A DNA stretch of 10,328 nucleotides, from the NCBI GenBank assembly GCA_013695005.1, contig JACDBJ010000483.1, positions 1 to 10,328 of the forward strand. The letters run 5' to 3'. The translations under genes and the position numbers were made by a program. Positions 5,511 through 10,328 of the stretch are shown one piece after another; position 1 is the first letter of the stretch; each line of letters opens with the position of its first letter. Source of the stretch: Pseudonocardiales bacterium. Its GTDB lineage: Bacteria; Actinomycetota; Actinomycetes; Mycobacteriales; Pseudonocardiaceae. The notes beneath the pieces are model-generated. The model was not told where the DNA came from, ran no database searches, and was given only the letters and a program-made list of their open reading frames with translations.

Positions 5511-5533
5511 CTGGTCCCCGGCCGGGTGACCAG
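5511..5533 (+). terminator. Hairpin after bfd
   Basis: CTGGTC (5511-5516) and GACCAG (5528-5533) pair, and the CCCGGCCGGG between them extends the stem with a single unpaired T. It starts two bases after the bfd stop. There is no T-tract, as is common for actinobacterial terminators. It could end the bfd transcript or reduce read-through into bfr, allowing opposite iron responses for the two genes. Confidence 0.55.
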
Positions 5534-5600
5534 CGTCGTTCCGAGCAGTCCTGCCCGGTAGCCTGCGCGGCATCGTTCCCCAGCGAGAGGTCAGGCCTTA

Positions 5601-6092
5601 ATGCGTGGCGATCCGGAAGTCATTGCACTGCTCAACGAGCAGCTCACGAGCGAGCTGACGGCGATAAGCCAGTACTTCCTGCACGCGCAGATGCAGGCGA
5701 ACTGGGGATTCACCAAGCTCGCCGAGCACACCCGCGAAGAGTCGATCGAGGAGATGCGCCACGCCGAACGGATCACCGAGCGGATCCTGTTCCTGGAGGG
5801 CCTGCCGAACTACCAGCGGCTGTTCACCCTGCGGATCGGGCAGACGATCCGTGAGCAGTTCGAGGCCGACATGGCCGTCGAGCTTGAGGTGGTCGAGCGG
5901 TTGCGCCCTGGTATCGCGATGTGCCGCGACAAGGGCGACATCACCACCGCGAACCTGTTCGAGGAGATCCTGGCCGACGAGGAGAAGCACATCGACTTCC
6001 TCGAGACCAACCTCGGGCTGATGGACCAGCTCGGCGAGCAGATCTACCTCAGCGAGCTGGTGACCCGCCCGCCGTCCCCGTCGATGTCGTAA
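5601..6092 (+). CDS. bfr: Bacterioferritin (haem-binding iron-storage ferritin)
   Basis: This 163-residue protein aligns from its first residue with E. coli Bfr (MRGDPEVIALLNEQLTSELT), so ATG 5601 is secure; the GAGAGG ribosome binding site is 10 bases away. All ferroxidase-centre residues are in place (Glu18, Glu51, His54, Glu94, Glu127, His130), as is the haem-ligating Met52, so it should be a haem-containing bacterioferritin. It forms a 24-subunit cytoplasmic shell that oxidises Fe(II) and stores it as a mineral. The C-terminal tail (RPPSPSMS) is slightly longer than in E. coli. It sits after bfd, its likely electron donor for iron release. No iron box is seen directly upstream. The last 44 bases overlap the end of the opposing winged-helix gene. 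Confidence 0.96.
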   Translation: MRGDPEVIALLNEQLTSELTAISQYFLHAQMQANWGFTKLAEHTREESIEEMRHAERITERILFLEGLPNYQRLFTLRIGQTIREQFEADMAVELEVVERLRPGIAMCRDKGDITTANLFEEILADEEKHIDFLETNLGLMDQLGEQIYLSELVTRPPSPSMS

Positions 6093-7281
6093 CCGACGCT
6101 TGGCTGGAGAGCTCCTGCTCGAACCCGGACAACCCTCGACCACGGGGCGCCAGCCGGACCGCACCGACGTGCTCGGCCAGCTCCCCAGCGGTCGTCGCGA
6201 TCGCATCCGCCGTGTCGGAGCCGACGTCCTCCAGCAGTGTCAGCACGATCTCGCCGCTCTTGTGCTGCGCCCAGCCGCCGACGATGCGGCCGTCACACCA
6301 GATCGTCGGACCGACGTTCCCGGTGCTGTCGAACAGCCGGGGCCCGTGCTCGCCGAGGTACCAGTCGCGGTGCTTCCAACCCATCGGCGTCGAGTCGAGG
6401 GCAGGGAGTAGGGCGACCCACGGTTCCTCGGCCGGCACCGGGTCGAGGTCGTCAGCGAGGACGATGCCGGGCGTGCCGTCGAGGTCCACCTCGGCGAGGT
6501 CGAGCTGCGCAAACGCCTTCTTCACGGCGCCGGCGGGCAGGCCGCTCCACCAGCGGAAGTCCTCGACGGTCGCCGGTCCGAAGGACGCCAGCCACCGCCA
6601 GGCCAGCTCCACCTGCGCCTGCTCCGTGGACCACTCCCGCTGCGGCTCGGGGATCCAGCGCTCGGTGAGGCACCAGCGGTACTGGCTGGAGCGCCACGTC
6701 CCGACCGGCCGCGACCGGACGATCCGGCCCTCCGCGGCGAGGACGGTCAGCACCCGGCTGGCGACCTTCTGCCGCCCCTCGTACGCCTTGCCCACGTTCA
6801 TGACGAGCTCGGTGTCCAGCCGCGGGTCCTCCCCGGCCAGCTCGGTGGCCCTGGCCTCGCCGCGCACCGCGAGCCCAGCCAGCGCGGCGGCTTCCGCGAG
6901 CTCGAGCCAGCTTTCGACGTCCTGCCCGTCCGTCACGTCCGCCAGCTGCACGAGGAGCCTTGCTCGCTCGCGGGCGGCGACCGCCTGGCCGCATGCGGCG
7001 ACCATGACCGGCATCAGCTCGACCGGCACCGCGAACACAGTCCGGCGCATGCCCATCACCCTGACCATGCTGCGCTGCTCGTAGAGCGCCGCACCGATGT
7101 CGTCGAGGCTGGCGGACCGCATCCGCGCCAGCGCCGCCAGGTAGACCGTCGCGGCGTCCGTGCTGTGCAGCGCGACCATCGAGCGCGCGACCTCGATCGG
7201 GTCGTCGGCCTTGCGCTGGGGAGCAAGGCGGTGGCGGGACCCGAGCCGGGCCCGACGCTCCGCGACGTCGATTCGTCTCAT
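6049..7281 (-). CDS. Winged-helix DNA-binding protein, AlkZ/YcaQ superfamily
   Basis: The ATG at 7279-7281 (MRRIDVAERRARLG) gives 410 residues, the usual length and N-terminus for the family; frame upstream of it runs through the preceding gene's end and is not used. Recognisable parts are the N-terminal helical region with PIEVARSMVALHSTDAATVYL, the TWRSSQYRWCL and WLASFGPATVEDFRWWSGL segments, and the C-terminal beta region (VALLPALDSTPMGWKHRDWY...VGGWAQHKSGEIVL). This is PF06224, which includes the DNA glycosylases AlkZ and YcaQ that unhook alkylated or crosslinked bases. The catalytic Q-x-Q/Q-x-D motif of those enzymes appears here as His39-Ser-Thr41, so activity may differ or be absent. 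It lies 14 bases behind the VOC gene, without a clear ribosome binding site, so it is probably translationally coupled. Its end overlaps bfr by 44 bases. Confidence 0.85.
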   Translation of the reverse strand: MRRIDVAERRARLGSRHRLAPQRKADDPIEVARSMVALHSTDAATVYLAALARMRSASLDDIGAALYEQRSMVRVMGMRRTVFAVPVELMPVMVAACGQAVAARERARLLVQLADVTDGQDVESWLELAEAAALAGLAVRGEARATELAGEDPRLDTELVMNVGKAYEGRQKVASRVLTVLAAEGRIVRSRPVGTWRSSQYRWCLTERWIPEPQREWSTEQAQVELAWRWLASFGPATVEDFRWWSGLPAGAVKKAFAQLDLAEVDLDGTPGIVLADDLDPVPAEEPWVALLPALDSTPMGWKHRDWYLGEHGPRLFDSTGNVGPTIWCDGRIVGGWAQHKSGEIVLTLLEDVGSDTADAIATTAGELAEHVGAVRLAPRGRGLSGFEQELSSQASVTTSTGTAGGSPAR

Positions 7282-7295
7282 CGCGCCGGGGCTGG

Positions 7296-7703
7296 CTAAG
7301 CCGGGCCAGGGCCGAACAGCGTCAGCTGCAGGCCGGCCGGCGCCTCCAACCTGGAGTTGAGGGAACCCCACGGCGTCTCGGTCGGCTCGGCGACCAGGTC
7401 GGCGCCGGCCTCGACCAGCTTGCGGGTTGCCGCCGCCGCGTCGGGCACCTCGAACGCCACCCGGAGGTGCCCCCCGACCCGGCGGCCGACCTCCACGTCG
7501 TCGACGAACTGGGCGTTGCGCTCGTCGGTGATCTCGAGCGTGGCCCGTCCGGCCTCGAGGATGGTGACGTGCCCCCCGCCGTCGGAGACGAACTCCGAGT
7601 GCTCACGTAGGCCCAGCGCGTCGCGATAGAACCGCAGCGCCGCGTCGTAGTCGCGTGCGGTGACGATGAGGCGCATCTCTGTCACAGCTGCAGCATCGCT
7701 CAT
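7296..7703 (-). CDS. VOC-fold (glyoxalase/dioxygenase-like) protein
   Basis: This 135-residue protein starts at ATG 7701-7703 with GAGGG about nine bases upstream; a later Met (residue 10, MRLIVTARDY) is an alternative. It shows two beta-alpha-beta-beta-beta modules: RLIVTARDYDAALRFYRDALGL with an ILEAGRATLEI strand pair, then GGHLRVAFEVPDAAAATRKLVEAGADLVAEP ending in SRLEAPAGLQLTLFG. A possible metal set (the second-module His in GGHL, and Glu in LEAP) is present but not convincing. Members of this group range from resistance proteins to isomerases; no substrate can be named. It is the first gene of a two-gene unit with the winged-helix protein, which raises the possibility of joint protection against a reactive compound (inference). 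Confidence 0.85.
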   Translation of the reverse strand: MSDAAAVTEMRLIVTARDYDAALRFYRDALGLREHSEFVSDGGGHVTILEAGRATLEITDERNAQFVDDVEVGRRVGGHLRVAFEVPDAAAATRKLVEAGADLVAEPTETPWGSLNSRLEAPAGLQLTLFGPGPA

Positions 7704-7823
7704 GCTCAGGTTCCCTCTCGCGACGGCGACCGCCGACCGACCGCCGGCCCATTCTGGTCACTCACGTCAGCCCCTGCCCGGCCCGTGACTAACAAACCGC
7801 GGTGACCAGGCGATACACCACCT

Positions 7824-8132
7824 ATGAGAACCCTGGCTGAGAAGCTGCGGCTGCCGGGGTGGGTGCATCGGGTCGATCCCGTGGCCTGGTTCCCGGTGGT
7901 CGCCCTCGTCGTCGTCGCCGTGCTGTGCGTGTTGGCCGAGAGCCTCTGGCTGGCTTTCGGCGCCCTCGCGGCCGCTGGGCTGATCGTCGTGCTGGAGGCG
8001 ATGGTGTTCGGCACCGACTGGCTCATCGAGCTGCAGAAGCGTCGTCCCGCGCCGCCGGCTGGCGTCGACGCGCCGGGCATGCCCGCACCGCGCAACGGCC
8101 CGCCCGTGGCGAGCACACCCGGCAGGTCCTGA
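7824..8132 (+). CDS. Small two-helix membrane protein
   Basis: This 102-residue protein has two hydrophobic segments (about 20-38, AWFPVVALVVVAVLCVLAE, and about 41-62, rich in Leu/Ala/Val) separated by a very short turn, then an amphipathic stretch (WLIELQKRRP) and a Pro-rich tail. Both ends would be on the same side of the membrane, probably cytoplasmic. I do not recognise the family. There is no ribosome binding site before ATG 7824, so it may be leaderless or start elsewhere. Its last 14 codons overlap, in another frame, what looks like the end of a CoA-transferase gene, so its tail may derive from a fusion event. It is divergent from the VOC gene at 7703. Confidence 0.5.
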   Translation: MRTLAEKLRLPGWVHRVDPVAWFPVVALVVVAVLCVLAESLWLAFGALAAAGLIVVLEAMVFGTDWLIELQKRRPAPPAGVDAPGMPAPRNGPPVASTPGRS

Positions 8133-8173
8133 CCGAGCTGCTCGGCTACGACCCCGCCACCGTTGACGAGTGA
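8093..8173 (+). pseudogene. Relic of a CaiB/BaiF CoA-transferase C-terminus
   Basis: In the frame ending at TGA 8171-8173 the DNA reads RGEHTRQVLTELLGYDPATVDE. This is the hallmark end of family III (CaiB/BaiF) CoA-transferases, which typically finish 'GEHTxxVLxELLGxxxxxIxxL'. Nothing upstream in this frame continues the family; the DNA there is used by the small membrane protein instead. So only the last 25 or so codons survive. Its place 42 bases before the ABM monooxygenase gene suggests that the CoA-transferase once headed this catabolic unit. Confidence 0.5.
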
Positions 8174-8215
8174 GCGCAGCGGGCGCCTTCGGGATTCCGA
8201 CCCTTGGAGGTCAGC

Positions 8216-8521
8216 ATGAGCGAGCAGAGCGTTGTCGTCGTCGCCCACTACCGCGCGCAGGAGGGCAACGACGACACCGTCGCCCAACTCCTCGCCGAGT
8301 ACGCGCCGCTGGTGCAGGCCGAGCCCGGCTGCGAGGCGTTCACGGCCCACCGGGCCAGCGAGGACCCCCGCGAGTTCGTGCTGTTCGAGCAGTACCGCGA
8401 CAGGGCGGCGTTCGACGCGCATGTCGAGTCCGTGCATTTTCTTGAGATCGCGCGGGACCGCATCCGGCCTATGTTGGACAGTCGTGACGTCATGCTCTAC
8501 GGCGGCGCACTGGAGTCGTGA
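8216..8521 (+). CDS. ABM-family (antibiotic biosynthesis monooxygenase) protein
   Basis: This 101-residue protein starts at ATG 8216 with TTGGAGG five bases upstream; an in-frame ATG at 8204 lies before that site and is rejected. It is a single ABM domain: VVVVAHYRAQEGNDDTVAQLL, then AEPGCEAFTAHRASEDPREFVLFEQYRDRAAFDAHVESVHF. The EPGC, F-x-L-x-E-x-Y and AFDAHVESVHF elements are the family signature. These small dimeric ferredoxin-like proteins include quinol monooxygenases such as YgiN and polyketide-modifying oxygenases, often cofactor-free. The stop codon overlaps the aldehyde dehydrogenase start by one base (TGATG), indicating a shared transcript and coupled translation. A role in breaking down an aromatic or other small carbon compound is inferred from that neighbour. 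Confidence 0.88.
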   Translation: MSEQSVVVVAHYRAQEGNDDTVAQLLAEYAPLVQAEPGCEAFTAHRASEDPREFVLFEQYRDRAAFDAHVESVHFLEIARDRIRPMLDSRDVMLYGGALES

Positions 8522-9996
8522 TGGCAGCACTCGAGCAGTTCCGGATGACGATCGGCGGCAAGGCCGTCGACGCGATCTCGGGTAAGACGTTCGAAACCCA
8601 GAACCCGTACACCGGCCGGCCCTGGGCCGTGGTGCCCGACGCGGGGCCGGAGGACGTCGATGCCGCGGTCGCGGCGGCGCGGGCGGCGCTGGAGGGCGAG
8701 TGGGGGGCGCTCACGGGCTTCGCCAGGGCGGCTCTGATGCACCGGCTCGGTGACCTGATCAGCGAGAACGCGCAGCGGCTTGCCACGCTGGAGGTGAACG
8801 ACTCCGGGAAGCTGTACCGGGAGATGATCGGGCAGCTCAACGGGCTCGGCGGCTGGTACCACTACTACGCGGGGCTGGCCGACAAGCTGGAAGGCCGCCA
8901 GATCCCGGCGCCGAACCCGAACTACCTGGTCTACACCCGCCGTGAGCCGGTCGGCGTCGTCGCGGCGATCACGCCGTGGAACTCCCCGCTGCTGCTGATG
9001 ACCTGGAAGCTCGCGCCCGCGCTGGCGGCCGGCTGCACGGTCGTGGTCAAGCCGTCGGAGCACTCCCCTGCCTCGACGCTGGGGTTCGCCGAGCTCGCCG
9101 ACCTCGCCCGCTTCCCGCCCGGCGTGATCAACGTCGTTACCGGGCTGTCCCGGGAGACCGGGGCGGCGCTGGCCTCGCACCCAGGCGTAGACAAGGTGGC
9201 GTTCACCGGGTCGACGGCCACCGGGCGAGCCGTCGCCAAGGCGGCCGCGGAGAACATCAACAAGGTCACCCTCGAGCTCGGCGGGAAGTCGCCGCAGATC
9301 GTGTTCCCCGACGCCGACCTTGCGGCGGCCGCCAACGGGATCGTCGCCGGCGTGTTCGCCGCGACCGGGCAGACGTGCATGGCTGGCAGCCGGCTGATCG
9401 TGCACGCCGAGGTCCACGACGAGCTGGTGCGGCTGGTGGCCGAGCGGGCGGGGCGGATCAAGCTCGGCGACCCGAACGACCCGGCGACGGAGATGGGGCC
9501 GGTCGCGAACGCCCAGCAGTACGAGAAGGTGCTCGGTTACCTGCGCACGGCGCAGCAGGAGGGCGCGACCGTCGCCTACGGCGGGGCAGCCGACGAGGGC
9601 CTCGGCGGGTACTTCGTCCAGCCGACGGTGCTGACCGGGGTCACCCCGGAGTCGACCGTCGTCCGGGAGGAGGTGTTCGGCCCTGTCCTCTCCGCGTACA
9701 CGTTCACCGACGAGGCCGAGGCGCTCAAGCTCGCCAACGACACCCCGTACGGGCTGGCCGGGGCGGTGTGGACCAAGGACGTGCACCGCGCGCACCGGGT
9801 CGCGGCGAAGCTGCGGGCCGGCACGGTGTGGATCAACGCCTACCGGGTGGTGGCTCCGAGCGTGCCGTTCGGTGGCTTCGGCGCCAGCGGGCTGGGCCGG
9901 GAGAACGGCATCGACGCCGTGAACGAGTACACCGAGAACAAGTCGGTTTGGGTGGAGCTCACCGCCGGCACCCGCGACCCCTTCACCCTCGGCTGA
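8521..9996 (+). CDS. NAD(P)-dependent aldehyde dehydrogenase
   Basis: From ATG 8521 this is a 491-residue class I/II-type aldehyde dehydrogenase of normal length; a GTG three bases earlier is also possible. Key residues are in place: Asn154 in TPWNSP, Lys177 in KPSE, the coenzyme loop GSTATG at 230-235, the general base Glu252 in LELGGK and the catalytic Cys286 in GQTCMAG. The EEVFGPV and PFGGFGASGLGRENG motifs follow near the C-terminus. It oxidises an aldehyde to the acid in the cytoplasm. The substrate is not set by these motifs; the overall style resembles betaine-, semialdehyde- and aromatic-aldehyde dehydrogenases. Overlap with the ABM gene, and the CoA-transferase relic before that, suggest a small catabolic operon that once also activated an acid to its CoA ester. 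Confidence 0.95.
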   Translation: MAALEQFRMTIGGKAVDAISGKTFETQNPYTGRPWAVVPDAGPEDVDAAVAAARAALEGEWGALTGFARAALMHRLGDLISENAQRLATLEVNDSGKLYREMIGQLNGLGGWYHYYAGLADKLEGRQIPAPNPNYLVYTRREPVGVVAAITPWNSPLLLMTWKLAPALAAGCTVVVKPSEHSPASTLGFAELADLARFPPGVINVVTGLSRETGAALASHPGVDKVAFTGSTATGRAVAKAAAENINKVTLELGGKSPQIVFPDADLAAAANGIVAGVFAATGQTCMAGSRLIVHAEVHDELVRLVAERAGRIKLGDPNDPATEMGPVANAQQYEKVLGYLRTAQQEGATVAYGGAADEGLGGYFVQPTVLTGVTPESTVVREEVFGPVLSAYTFTDEAEALKLANDTPYGLAGAVWTKDVHRAHRVAAKLRAGTVWINAYRVVAPSVPFGGFGASGLGRENGIDAVNEYTENKSVWVELTAGTRDPFTLG

Positions 9997-10010
9997 CGGC
10001 CGCCGGGCCG
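9997..10010 (+). terminator. Short hairpin after the aldehyde dehydrogenase gene
   Basis: CGGCC-GCCG-GGCCG forms a perfect 5-bp G/C stem starting directly after the stop codon. It lacks a T-run and is short, so termination is only plausible. The next gene starts about a dozen bases later, if its GTG is correctly chosen. Confidence 0.3.
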
Positions 10011-10022
10011 CGATGGGACATC

Positions 10023-10328
10023 GTGGTTAACCGCTCGGGCGAGGAGGCGCAGATCGCGGTTGGTCGGTTCGTCATCCGTAGTCGGGGTGCGGTCGTCGAG
10101 CTGCGCCCGAAGTTCGGTGACTGGGACGACCTGGTCGCCTTCTGCTGCCTTGTGGTCGGTACGGCGGACCTGGTCGGCATCGTCCGCAATCCGTCGAGCG
10201 TCGCGGTGTGGATCCTCGGGCCGTTCATCGTGGCGTTCGGCGCGTTCGGTCTGTGGCACCTGGTGCTGAGGTTGCGCGGCGCCGGGGTCGAGGTCGATCG
10301 CTCCACGTGGACGGCACGTTCGCCGGGG
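10023..10328 (+). CDS. Membrane protein, cut by the window edge
   Basis: From GTG 10023 the frame is open to the right edge (102 residues). It begins with a soluble stretch (GRFVIRSRGAVVELRPKFGDWDD), followed by two hydrophobic segments (about LVAFCCLVVGTADLVGIV and VAVWILGPFIVAFGAFGLWHLVLRL) and then a polar region (GVEVDRSTWTARSPG). G/C-biased third positions support coding. The start is uncertain: no good ribosome binding site is visible, and the frame is open further upstream into the region overlapping the previous gene's end. The family is not recognised. Confidence 0.5.
   Translation, partial: MVNRSGEEAQIAVGRFVIRSRGAVVELRPKFGDWDDLVAFCCLVVGTADLVGIVRNPSSVAVWILGPFIVAFGAFGLWHLVLRLRGAGVEVDRSTWTARSPG

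Noticed and set aside
6452..6994. Alternative minus-strand frame inside the winged-helix gene
   Set aside because: Low-complexity Arg/Gly/Ala translation; shadow of the real gene.
8497..9795. 432-residue minus-strand frame opposite the aldehyde dehydrogenase
   Set aside because: All catalytic motifs are in the plus-strand frame; the antisense reading is Arg/Gly/Val-rich without a domain.
1..10328. CRISPR array, tRNA, rRNA or complete insertion sequence
   Set aside because: No regularly spaced direct repeats, cloverleaf-like sequence, rRNA motif or transposase reading frame was found.

Overview
The window is very GC-rich, with strong G/C preference at third codon positions, GTG/TTG starts and purine-rich ribosome binding sites. 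Its gene content points to an actinomycete; Pseudonocardiales is my best guess, inferred from protein style only. Both ends are cut: a secreted glycine-rich protein runs off the left edge and a membrane protein runs off the right edge. I see no tRNA, rRNA, CRISPR array or intact mobile element.

Left third (1-3853), accessory and partly decayed. A secreted Gly/Ala/Asn-rich repeat protein (minus strand, TTG start at 812, signal peptide, repeats about 98-115 residues apart) faces a small helix-turn-helix regulator (1135-1638) across a 322-base gap that holds a 7+7 bp inverted repeat over a candidate promoter. Then come a small orphan gene with a strong ribosome binding site (1842-2150), about 390 bases without a convincing gene, and a LuxR-type DNA-binding protein (2839-3330). 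The receiver-like N-terminus of that protein seems to be split between two frames around a 15-bp tandem repeat. The tail of an XRE/TPR-type regulator follows directly (3331-3642). A scar of about 210 bases with GGGGACA/TGTCCCC motifs then leads to the broken 3' end of an ECF sigma factor gene.

Middle (3854-6092). An ECF42-type sigma factor gene (minus strand) has an inferred 2-base deletion and has lost its end. Its usual partner, a YCII/DGPF-domain protein (4265-4636), is intact and overlaps the sigma start by GTGA. A nested inverted repeat lies between this pair and a divergent VOC-fold (glyoxalase-like) gene. Next is an iron-storage pair: bacterioferritin-associated ferredoxin (bfd), preceded by an iron-box-like dyad, and bacterioferritin (bfr), whose ferroxidase and haem residues are all present.

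Right (6049-10328). Two minus-strand genes, a second VOC protein and a winged-helix protein of the AlkZ/YcaQ superfamily, lie 14 bases apart; the second overlaps the end of bfr by 44 bases. On the plus strand are a small two-helix membrane protein, an out-of-frame relic of a CaiB/BaiF CoA-transferase C-terminus, and an ABM-fold monooxygenase overlapping an NAD(P)-dependent aldehyde dehydrogenase by one base; these last two are probably one catabolic transcription unit. A hairpin follows, then the start of a membrane protein.

I found no clear new multi-gene system. The most notable items are the repeat protein, the decayed ECF42 module with its intact partner, the split-receiver LuxR protein, the motif-bearing scar at 3640-3853, the nested operator-like repeat at 4756-4829 and the CoA-transferase relic.
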